From the NCBI GenBank assembly GCA_040756995.1, contig JBFLYK010000012.1:1-64000 (forward strand): a DNA stretch of 64,000 nucleotides, given 5' to 3'. Positions 50,188 through 57,414 of the stretch are shown here, in pieces. The notes beneath the pieces are model-generated. The model did not search any database. It worked only from the letters and a program-made list of their open reading frames with translations, and was not told the origin of the DNA. The position numbers and the translations under genes are program-made. Origin of the DNA: BP-133 sp040756995 (GTDB lineage: Bacteria; Actinomycetota; Acidimicrobiia; IMCC26256; BP-133). The stretch's first letter is position 1; each line of letters begins with the position of its first letter.

Positions 50188-53100
50188 TTAGCGGGCGGCG
50201 GCGACCGAGACGATGGGTCTGCTGGGCGGGTTGGCGCCGAGGCTGCCGGCGAAAGGCTTGTCGGAGAAGGCGAAGATGCCGCCGTCGGTGCCGACCATGA
50301 GGTAGCCGTCGCCGTAGCGGACCATGCCCTTGATGGGCTTGTTGAGCCGAACGCTGCCGAGCGAGCCCCGGAACGGCGCATCGAAGGCGAAGATCCCGCC
50401 GTCCGAGGCGACGAGCCAGTAGCCGTGGCCGTCACCGTCGGGCACCAACGACTGCACCGGCTTGTTGAGTGGCCGACCGCCCATGGACCCGGCGAACCGG
50501 GCGTCGCCAAAGGCGAAGATCCCGCCGTCCGACGCCACCATGTAGTACCCGAGGCCCGACGGCGTCGGGATCGAGTCGAGCACGGGTCCGTTCAGCGCGA
50601 CGGCCGAGACATCACCGAAATGCCTGGCATCGCCGAAGGCCAGCACCCGACCCCGGGTGGTGAAGATCCAGTACCCCGCGCCGCTCGGTGTCGCCGACAG
50701 GCTGGTGACCTTCTCCCCGGCGGCCAGGGACCGCAGCCCGGCGTCGCCGAAGTGGCGGGCGTCGCCGAGCACCCGCACGACCCCGTCCGACCCGAGAATC
50801 CAATACCCGCCGGACGACGGAGTCGGCTCCAGGTCGACGGCCTCCACGCCGCCGGCCAGCGAGGGCTGACCGTGGTACACCGCGTCGCCGAAGGCGTACA
50901 CCGCCCCACCCGCGCCCAGCATCCAGTACCCCGCCTTGCTCGATGACCCGTCGCCTGCTCCCTCGCGCCAGTCGACCCCGGCGCTGGCCGACGCCTCATG
51001 GGCATGGGCGACGATGTCACTCCGACCGGGCAGCGCCGACGTGAACTCCAGTGTCGCCCGCCCATTCACCGTGCGACGCACGCACGTTGCGCGGGCCTCC
51101 GGCAGCTGCGGGGCATCGCCGAACGCCCAGATGGTGCCGCCACGCGTCATCATGAAGTAGCCCGCGCCCGAGGCGGAACGGGCGAACCTGAAGATCGGAG
51201 TCGGCAAGAGCGTTCCGCCGGTGCTGCCGTAGAACGCGGCGTCGCCGAAGGCGAAGATGCCGCCGTCGCTGGCCACCAGCCAGTATCCCCGGCCCGTGGC
51301 CGTGGGAGCGGCGTCGACGATTGGTTTTTTGAGGCGGATGTTGGCGAGGTGCCCGAGGTGGACGGCGTCGCCCAAGGCGTACACCGATCCGTCCGCACCC
51401 ACGATCCAGTAGCCGGCGCCGCTCGGCGTCGCCATCAGACCGATGACCGGGGCGGAAGTCCTCGTTTGACCCTTCATCCCGAGCAGTGGCGCATCGCCGA
51501 AGGCGGAGACGGAACCGTCACGGTGGAGCAGCCAGTAGCCACGGCCGGACGGCGTAACGGTGATCCGCAGAATCGTTCCGCTCGATGCCTGGTTGCGGAC
51601 ATCGCCGTACCACTCGGCATCGCCGACCGGGAGGACCCGACCGTCGAGCGTGGCGATCCAGTAACCGTGACCCGCCGGAGTGAAGGCGAAATCCACCGCC
51701 TGGGTCGACGCCCCGACCGACCTCACGTCATGGTCGCCGGATGAGAGGTTCTCGACCCGGCCATTGGAGTAGAGCAGCCAGCCGCCACCGCGAGCGGTAG
51801 ACACGGCGAAGCCCACGATCGGAGCGCAGTTGATGTCTGCCTCGGCAGGTCCCGAAACGGTGAACGTGACCGGCGTCCCATCCACCACCGTCTGTCCGTT
51901 GGCGCCGGTGACCGTGGCCGTGACCGTATGGACGTTTCGTGGTGAGACCGCGGCTTCGTCCGGGCTGAGGCTGATCGCAGTCGCCTGGGTCGGCGGAGGC
52001 CCGGGCGGCGCGTTGACCCAGTTCACCGTCCAGGCGGCGGACAGATTCGCTGTCGTCGCCGTGACGGTCATCTCGCCGGCCTGGCTGCTGCTGAACGTCG
52101 CCCGCGCCGTCCCGTTTTCCGTGGTGACGACAACGGGCGGAGGCCGGTCGCCGCCCGGCAGCGTCGCCACGAACTGCACCGCTGTCGGATCGACCGGATA
52201 CCCGTTGGCGTCGTGAACCTGGGCGGTGAACAGGAGAGCTTGGCCGGTGTAGCCGGTTCCACCGGCGGAGAGCGTGATCGACGCTGGCGGGCCGGCCAAC
52301 CAGCGGACGTTGACGGGCGCCGCCACTGCTCCGGTGCTCGCCACCGACGCTTCGACGGTCGAGATCCCGGGCGCGCTGGAACTGAATCGCAGGGTCGCCC
52401 GGCCGCTGCGGGTCGGGGCCGGGTAGCCCTCGGTCAATGCGACGACGCTGAACGGGTACAGCATTCCGTCGCGCCCGGCCAGCACGTAGCCCCGCCCGGT
52501 CGGCGCTGGAGCCAAAGCGACGATCGGGGCCGGTATGGGCTTGGCGCCCGTGGATCCGTGGAACGTTGCCGAGCCGAAGGCAAAGATGCCGCCGTCGCCG
52601 GCGACGAACCAGTAACCCTTACCGTCGGGTGTGGCTTCGAACGCAACGATCGGTAGGTTGAGCGAAATGTTGTGCGTGTCGCCGTAGAAAGTCGCGTCGC
52701 CGAGCGCCGTGACCCTGCCGCGGGCGTCGAGCGTCCAGTAACCGTTGCCGCTCGGCGTCGCGGCGATGGCCAGGACGGACGTTCCGGGCTGCGGTGCCGT
52801 CGCGTTGCCGTACGACGTTGCGTCGCCGAAGGCGTATACGGTGCCTCCGGCCGTCACCAGCCAGTAACCCTTGTCCGACGGATGGGCGGCGAGGTCGACC
52901 ACCGGCGTGGCCGGCGGGCTGGACACCGAGTCGGCGGCCGGAGCGTCACCCAGCGCCCGGACCCGCCCGTCGGCCAGGGCGATCCAGTACCCGGCGTCAG
53001 TTCCTGTCGGGGCGATGGCCACAGCCGCCACCGACGCTGTGGTGGCGTCCCCCCAGTTTCGGGCCGTCCCCACCGCGGTGACAGTGCCGTCCTCTCGGAG

Positions 53101-53412
53101 GATCCAGACGCCGCGGCCATCATTGGTGAGGGCGACGTCGGCGACCGGAGCCCCCACCGTGATCGCCCGGTTTGGTCCGGAAATCTTGAACGTCACCGTC
53201 GTTCCATCGGGTACGGGAGCGCCATCGGGGTCGGTGGCGGTGGCATTGACGGCGTGAACCGAGCCGGTCGGCTCGCTGTCCGTCGATTGGCTCAGAACGA
53301 CGCTCGCTCCAGCCACGCCGGCGGCCGCCTGCGCCGGCGACAGCGCGGTTGCTGCCAGGGCGATCGTGGCGATCGCCACCGCACAGCGACGTCGGGTTCG
53401 GAATGGGGACAC
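50188..53412 (-). CDS. Secreted mosaic of Ig-like domains and three six-repeat propeller blocks
   Basis: A 1,074-residue exported protein with a signal peptide ending near residue 31. It has 18 repeats of about 40 residues of the form GYWxxxxDGxxxAFGDAxxxG, in three blocks of six: residues 85-330, 528-770 and 825-1074. Such repeats occur in exported actinobacterial proteins and probably form beta-propellers. Ig-like (Big_1/invasin-type) sequence occupies the rest. Blocks 1 and 2 each fall between the two halves of one Ig-like domain (35-82 with 335-371; 475-522 with 778-815). The only Cys of the mature chain, C529 and C777, flank block 2. It is probably a surface or matrix protein; no enzyme motif or anchor signal is seen. 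The start is GTG at 53412. Confidence 0.8.
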   Translation of the reverse strand: MSPFRTRRRCAVAIATIALAATALSPAQAAAGVAGASVVLSQSTDSEPTGSVHAVNATATDPDGAPVPDGTTVTFKISGPNRAITVGAPVADVALTNDGRGVWILREDGTVTAVGTARNWGDATTASVAAVAIAPTGTDAGYWIALADGRVRALGDAPAADSVSSPPATPVVDLAAHPSDKGYWLVTAGGTVYAFGDATSYGNATAPQPGTSVLAIAATPSGNGYWTLDARGRVTALGDATFYGDTHNISLNLPIVAFEATPDGKGYWFVAGDGGIFAFGSATFHGSTGAKPIPAPIVALAPAPTGRGYVLAGRDGMLYPFSVVALTEGYPAPTRSGRATLRFSSSAPGISTVEASVASTGAVAAPVNVRWLAGPPASITLSAGGTGYTGQALLFTAQVHDANGYPVDPTAVQFVATLPGGDRPPPVVVTTENGTARATFSSSQAGEMTVTATTANLSAAWTVNWVNAPPGPPPTQATAISLSPDEAAVSPRNVHTVTATVTGANGQTVVDGTPVTFTVSGPAEADINCAPIVGFAVSTARGGGWLLYSNGRVENLSSGDHDVRSVGASTQAVDFAFTPAGHGYWIATLDGRVLPVGDAEWYGDVRNQASSGTILRITVTPSGRGYWLLHRDGSVSAFGDAPLLGMKGQTRTSAPVIGLMATPSGAGYWIVGADGSVYALGDAVHLGHLANIRLKKPIVDAAPTATGRGYWLVASDGGIFAFGDAAFYGSTGGTLLPTPIFRFARSASGAGYFMMTRGGTIWAFGDAPQLPEARATCVRRTVNGRATLEFTSALPGRSDIVAHAHEASASAGVDWREGAGDGSSSKAGYWMLGAGGAVYAFGDAVYHGQPSLAGGVEAVDLEPTPSSGGYWILGSDGVVRVLGDARHFGDAGLRSLAAGEKVTSLSATPSGAGYWIFTTRGRVLAFGDARHFGDVSAVALNGPVLDSIPTPSGLGYYMVASDGGIFAFGDARFAGSMGGRPLNKPVQSLVPDGDGHGYWLVASDGGIFAFDAPFRGSLGSVRLNKPIKGMVRYGDGYLMVGTDGGIFAFSDKPFAGSLGANPPSRPIVSVAAAR

Positions 53413-53599
53413 CGGAAGCCTCTCGACGGACGTGACGGCCGCGGCGACGGGAGAGAGTCCCAGCGGCCCTGAAGGAACGGCCCTGGCCTGGCACCATGAC
53501 GGCGCCCCCGGCCGCGTTGCGTTGTACCGTCCCGTCGGGGCGAAATGGACCGCTCAGCCCCGCTTGGGCGGGCAGTCGGGATGCCCGGGCGGACTCGCC

Positions 53600-53605
53600 T
53601 ACGGT
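53600..53605 (+). promoter_or_regulatory. Putative -10 box (TACGGT) of rarA
   Basis: TACGGT fits TANNNT and ends 6 bases before the GTG start of rarA at 53612. It lies in the 199-base gap divergent from the mosaic protein gene. I see no other feature in that gap. Confidence 0.4.
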
Positions 53606-53611
53606 GAGAGT

Positions 53612-54934
53612 GTGGCGTCCGGGGACGATCTCTTCAGCCAGGCGGCGGAGCAGCGCACGGCCGCCTCGGCGCCGCTGGCCAGCCGCATGCGGCCCCGGTC
53701 GCTCGACGAGATCGTCGGCCAGCAGCACCTCCTCGGTCCCGGTAAGCCGCTGCGGGCGTTGATCGAGGCCGACCGGCTGTCGTCGTGCATCCTCTGGGGC
53801 CCGGCGGGCACCGGCAAGACGACGATCGCCCGGCTGGTGGCCCGGGCCACGGCCAAGGCCTTCGAGCCCATGTCGGCGGTGACCGCCGGCGTGAAGGAGG
53901 TGCGGGAGGTCGTGGAGCGGGCCCGGCGCCGGCTGGGGGAGCAGGGCCGGGGCACGATCCTGTTCCTCGACGAGATCCACCGCTTCAACCGCACCCAGCA
54001 GGACGCGCTGTTGCCCCACGTGGAGGACGGGCTCCTCACGCTGATCGGCGCCACCACCGAGAACCCCTTCTTCGAGGTCAACGGCCCACTGCGCAGCCGC
54101 TCGACGCTCTTCCGGCTGGAGGCGCTCTCCACCGACGATCTCCGGGCGCTCATCGACCGGGCCCTGACCGACCCCGACCGGGGGCTGGCGGCCGGCGGGC
54201 GGCAGATCACCATCGACGAGGAGGCCGCCGACCACCTCGCCGGGCGCTCCGACGGCGACGCCCGGGCCGCCCTCAACGGCCTCGAGGTGGCCGCCGCGCT
54301 GGCCGCCGAGGCCCGGCGCAGCACGATCACGCTGGAGGACGCCGAGACCGCCATCAACCTCCGGGCGGTCCGCTACGGGCGCGACGAGCACTACGACGTC
54401 ATCAGCGCCTTCATCAAGTCGATCCGGGGCTCGGATCCCGACGCCGGCGTCTACTGGCTGGCCCGCATGCTCGAAGCGGGGGAGGACGCCCGCTTCATCG
54501 CCCGCCGGCTCGTCATCCTCGCCTCCGAGGACGTCGGCCTCGCCGACCCCATGGCCCTCGTGGTGGCCACCGCCGCCGCCCACGCCGTCGAGTACGTCGG
54601 CCTCCCCGAAGCGCAGCTCAACCTGGCCGAAGCGGTGATCTACCTGGCCACCGCCCCCAAATCGAACCGGGCGGCCCTGGCCATCTGGCGGGCCCGGGAG
54701 GACGTGCGGAAGGGCCCGTCGGCCGAGGTGCCCGTCCACCTGCGCGACGCCCACTACCAGGGGGCCAGAACCCTGGGTCACGGCAAGGGCTACGTCTACC
54801 CCCACGACGACCCGACCGGCTGGGTCGCCCAGCAGTACAAACCCGCCGAGCTGGAGGGCCGCCGCTACTACGAGCCGAGCCCCCACGGCGCCGAAGCAGC
54901 CCTCCGCCCACCCCCTAGAGACGGCGAGGACTGA
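53612..54934 (+). CDS. rarA: Replication-associated recombination protein RarA (MgsA)
   Basis: An AAA+ clamp-loader-like ATPase acting at stalled forks. Walker A is GPAGTGKTT, Walker B is FLDEIHRF, the sensor 1 region is GATTENPFFEVN, and the C-terminal tetramerisation domain contains RGSDPDAGVYWLARM and DHEDVGLADP-like sequence (LASEDVGLADP). The length of 440 residues is standard. The GTG at 53612 follows TACGGT by 6 bases. The position upstream of alaS matches other actinobacteria. Confidence 0.95.
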   Translation: MASGDDLFSQAAEQRTAASAPLASRMRPRSLDEIVGQQHLLGPGKPLRALIEADRLSSCILWGPAGTGKTTIARLVARATAKAFEPMSAVTAGVKEVREVVERARRRLGEQGRGTILFLDEIHRFNRTQQDALLPHVEDGLLTLIGATTENPFFEVNGPLRSRSTLFRLEALSTDDLRALIDRALTDPDRGLAAGGRQITIDEEAADHLAGRSDGDARAALNGLEVAAALAAEARRSTITLEDAETAINLRAVRYGRDEHYDVISAFIKSIRGSDPDAGVYWLARMLEAGEDARFIARRLVILASEDVGLADPMALVVATAAAHAVEYVGLPEAQLNLAEAVIYLATAPKSNRAALAIWRAREDVRKGPSAEVPVHLRDAHYQGARTLGHGKGYVYPHDDPTGWVAQQYKPAELEGRRYYEPSPHGAEAALRPPPRDGED

Positions 54935-54987
54935 GGATTATCGTCGCAGGCGGACGGGCGCACCGTTCGGCGCCCTGGGGAGGAATC

Positions 54988-55512
54988 ATGGCTCTTCGTC
55001 GCACTCTTGGACTCTCGGCTCTCGTCGTCGCACTCCTCTCTCCGTTCTCACCCGTCGATCTGCCGTCGGCCGGCGCCGAGGAGGGCGTCTCGTCCGGCGG
55101 GCGGACGCTCCTGCTGCAGGTCCGGGGCACCGTCGACCGCAAGGAAGGCTCGGCGCCGGAGCGCTTCGTCTACGAACCCGACGTCTTCGACGTCAACGGC
55201 CAGAAGATCGGGACCGTCACCCATGACGTGATGTTCACCTCGCCGACGACGCTCGATCTCCGCAGCACGTTCCACCTGCCCGACGGTGACCTGGCCAACG
55301 TCGGAGTCGAGGCCATCGGGCCCGACAGCAGCAAGCAGGGCTTCTACCTCATCGGCGTCCACTCCGATAAGGACACGCTCCAGCCCGACAAGAGCACCGG
55401 CGCCTACGCCGGACGGACCGGGCGGCTGCGCATGTCGGGCTGGCACGACGCCAACAAGTTTCCGCAGACCGTGACCTTCAACGACTTCTACGAGATCACC
55501 TTCAACTCGTAG
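54988..55512 (+). CDS. Small secreted allene-oxide-cyclase-like barrel protein
   Basis: A 174-residue exported protein. The signal peptide ends at about residue 29 (SAGA). The mature part reads FDVNGQKIGTVTHDVMF early and STGAYAGRTGRLRMSG late, matching the small beta-barrel family also seen at 11492-12151. No Cys. The role is unknown. GGGAGG lies 5 bases before the ATG. It stands between rarA and the DUF948 gene. Confidence 0.6.
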   Translation: MALRRTLGLSALVVALLSPFSPVDLPSAGAEEGVSSGGRTLLLQVRGTVDRKEGSAPERFVYEPDVFDVNGQKIGTVTHDVMFTSPTTLDLRSTFHLPDGDLANVGVEAIGPDSSKQGFYLIGVHSDKDTLQPDKSTGAYAGRTGRLRMSGWHDANKFPQTVTFNDFYEITFNS

Positions 55513-55515
55513 GAT
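55510..55515 (+). promoter_or_regulatory. Putative -10 box (TAGGAT) of the DUF948 gene
   Basis: TAGGAT contains the TAG stop of the previous gene and ends 6 bases before the ATG at 55522. Same box and spacing as before the M48 protease. Confidence 0.4.
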
Positions 55516-55521
55516 CCCCGC

Positions 55522-55908
55522 ATGACCTGGGCCGCCGCCGCCCTGACCCTCGTGGCCGCCGGGCTGGCGGTGGCCCTCATCGTCGTCACGGTGACGCTCC
55601 TGCGGACGCTCCGGTCGATGCGGGCGGTGGTCGACGACCTCCACCGGGAGGCCCTCCCGCTCCTGGCCGGCCTCGAGGGCGACGCCCGCAAGGCCAGCCA
55701 GGGGCTCGACCGGGTGGGTGATCTCGTGGGCGCGGCCGAGTCGGTCACCCGCCGGGTCGACGGGGCGTCGAAGGTCGCCTTCGCCACCTTCTCCAACCCG
55801 GTGGTGAAGGTGCTGGCGGTCGGGCACGGCGTCAGCCGGGTGAGCCGGAAGCTGCGGGGCAAACCGGAGCCGGCCGGCGACGGCAAGAATGGGCATCGAG
55901 AGCTGTGA
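55522..55908 (+). CDS. DUF948 membrane protein
   Basis: A 128-residue protein with one N-terminal transmembrane helix and a following amphipathic helical stretch (about residues 30-90) that could form a coiled coil; the tail is basic. This is the DUF948 pattern and the gene keeps its usual place between rarA and alaS in actinobacteria. The function is unknown, probably envelope-related. The ATG follows a TAGGAT box by 6 bases with no ribosome-binding site. Confidence 0.75.
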   Translation: MTWAAAALTLVAAGLAVALIVVTVTLLRTLRSMRAVVDDLHREALPLLAGLEGDARKASQGLDRVGDLVGAAESVTRRVDGASKVAFATFSNPVVKVLAVGHGVSRVSRKLRGKPEPAGDGKNGHREL

Positions 55909-55915
55909 GGTCGAC

Positions 55916-56149
55916 GTGCTGAAACGGCTGCGGTGGATGGCGATGGGCGTGGGCCTCGGCGCGTGGGCGCAGCGCCGGGTGAAGCTGTGGCTCAAGGCCT
56001 ACACGCCGCCGGAGGTGGCCGCCCGGGCGGCCAGGCGGTCGACCCAGATGGCCGGGCGGAAGGCGACGGAGGTCCGCAGCGCCTTCGCCGAGGGCCGGGA
56101 GGCCATGCGCCAACGGGAGACCCAACTCCGGGAGCAGTGGTACCGGTAA
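55916..56149 (+). CDS. Small basic helical protein
   Basis: A 77-residue protein with a weak hydrophobic N-terminal helix (WMAMGVGLGAWAQ) and a long charged helix rich in Arg, Ala and Glu. It resembles the small protein found after DUF948 genes. The GTG at 55916 is chosen for TGAGGT 5 bases upstream; an in-frame ATG at 55889 would overlap the DUF948 gene by 20 bases. Confidence 0.6.
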   Translation: MLKRLRWMAMGVGLGAWAQRRVKLWLKAYTPPEVAARAARRSTQMAGRKATEVRSAFAEGREAMRQRETQLREQWYR

Positions 56150-56162
56150 CGTGCAGGGGTCC

Positions 56163-56552
56163 ATGGAACGGCATCAAGCTCGTCAACTGGCCGAGGCGGT
56201 GGCCTGGGGCCGCATCGCCATCGGCGTCACCGCCCTCGTGGCCCCCACGCTGCCCCTGCGGCCCTGGGTTGGCCGCGACTTCGCCTGGCAACCCCGGGCC
56301 AAGCTCCTGGCCCGCTCCCTCGGCGCCCGGGATCTCGCCCTCGGCCTCGGCGTGATCCTGGCCCTGCGCCACGACGCCCCGGTGCGGGGGTGGGTGGAAG
56401 GGAGCGGCGTGGCCGACGCCGGCGACGTCCTGGCCACGCTACTGGCCTTCCCGAAGTTGCCGAAGGGCGGCCGCTGGCTCGTACTGCTCTCCGCCGGCGG
56501 CGCGGCCGCTGCCGCCCGCCTCGCCGCCCCGGCCCTCGACGAGAAGGGCTAG
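56163..56552 (+). CDS. Small membrane protein
   Basis: A 129-residue protein with about three hydrophobic segments, many Ala, Leu and Arg. ARSLGARDLALGLG and the LLAFPKLPKGGRW region resemble DUF4267-type small membrane proteins, though I am not certain. The ATG at 56163 is used (AGGGG just upstream); a GTG at 56151 is in frame. It converges with the scramblase-like gene, 4 bases apart. Confidence 0.55.
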   Translation: MERHQARQLAEAVAWGRIAIGVTALVAPTLPLRPWVGRDFAWQPRAKLLARSLGARDLALGLGVILALRHDAPVRGWVEGSGVADAGDVLATLLAFPKLPKGGRWLVLLSAGGAAAAARLAAPALDEKG

Positions 56553-56556
56553 CGCC

Positions 56557-57387
56557 TCAGCCCAGGCCGCGCTTGTCCTGCTTGAGGGCGGTGTCGACCG
56601 ACAGCGCCGAGGCCACCACCAGGCTCCGCAGCGGCTCCTCCAGCGGACGCTGGATCTGCACCACGTAGTTGTCGGCGGTGGTGAACATCGTCTTGGCCAG
56701 GCCCTCCCACGTCTTCGTGATCCGGGCCACCTCGGTGTCGGTGTTGTCGCGGATCGAGAAGTTCCAGGCCCGCCAGTTCTCGGCATTGATGGAGCCGACC
56801 CGCTGGCCGCCGGCCTCGAGCGAGAAGTTGATCTTGCCGATCACGTTCTGCTGGAGCACCTGCCCGAGTTCCCGTCCGAGGCCGTCGTTGATGAGGACCC
56901 TCGACTTGAACACCTTGGCCGGCCGGGTGATCCCGAGCAGCACGTTGCCGGCCATGTCGACGACCTGGAGCTTGTGGGTCATGAACTGGTCGTAGGAGGT
57001 CAGCAGCCGGGCGGCCTTCTTGAGCGCGCTCTGCCCCACCTGGCGCACCGCCCCGAGTTGGCGCCCGTTGGCGTCGTAGATGGCGTACTCGCTGTTGACC
57101 TCGATCAGCTTGGCCTTCTGGTTGACCACGAGGACGGGCTCGTCGAACAGCGTCCCGCCGCCCTGGGACGCGCCGGCCGCGCCCGCCTTGGCCACGTCGC
57201 GGGTGATCTTCTCGGCCGGGCGGTTGACGGTCGGCGGGGGGAGCGTGCTCGTGTCATGGTCCACGCTCTGGCGGCCATGGGAGGCGACGTGTTCCGTCCA
57301 GCGGGTCCCGTCCCAGTAGCGGTGTTCGTGGCGGCCGGACGGGTCGGGGTACCAATCCGCGGGCTGCGATAACGGTGGTTGGGACAT
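56557..57387 (-). CDS. DUF2510 plus LURP-one/phospholipid-scramblase-like protein
   Basis: A 276-residue protein. The first 35 residues form a DUF2510 motif (ADWYPDPSGRHEHRYWDGTRWTEH), a short domain common in actinobacterial membrane-associated proteins. The rest is a tubby-like fold of the phospholipid-scramblase/LURP-one group: two related halves ending with a hydrophobic C-terminal helix (RSLVVASALSVDTAL). Bacterial members have unknown function. It is divergent from alaS with start codons 27 bases apart across a palindromic promoter. Confidence 0.75.
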   Translation of the reverse strand: MSQPPLSQPADWYPDPSGRHEHRYWDGTRWTEHVASHGRQSVDHDTSTLPPPTVNRPAEKITRDVAKAGAAGASQGGGTLFDEPVLVVNQKAKLIEVNSEYAIYDANGRQLGAVRQVGQSALKKAARLLTSYDQFMTHKLQVVDMAGNVLLGITRPAKVFKSRVLINDGLGRELGQVLQQNVIGKINFSLEAGGQRVGSINAENWRAWNFSIRDNTDTEVARITKTWEGLAKTMFTTADNYVVQIQRPLEEPLRSLVVASALSVDTALKQDKRGLG

Positions 57388-57393
57388 GACGGG

Positions 57394-57407
57394 CAGGCTA
57401 TAGCCTG
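57394..57407. promoter_or_regulatory. Palindromic -10 shared by alaS and the scramblase-like gene
   Basis: CAGGCTATAGCCTG is a perfect 14-bp palindrome. It carries TAGCCT on the plus strand (57401-57406), 8 bases before the alaS ATG, and TAGCCT on the minus strand (57400 to 57395), 7 bases before the other ATG. Both starts would be leaderless and the two polymerases would compete for the same site. A weak TTGGGA at 57379-57384 could be the alaS -35. Confidence 0.55.
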
Positions 57408-57414
57408 TCAGCCA

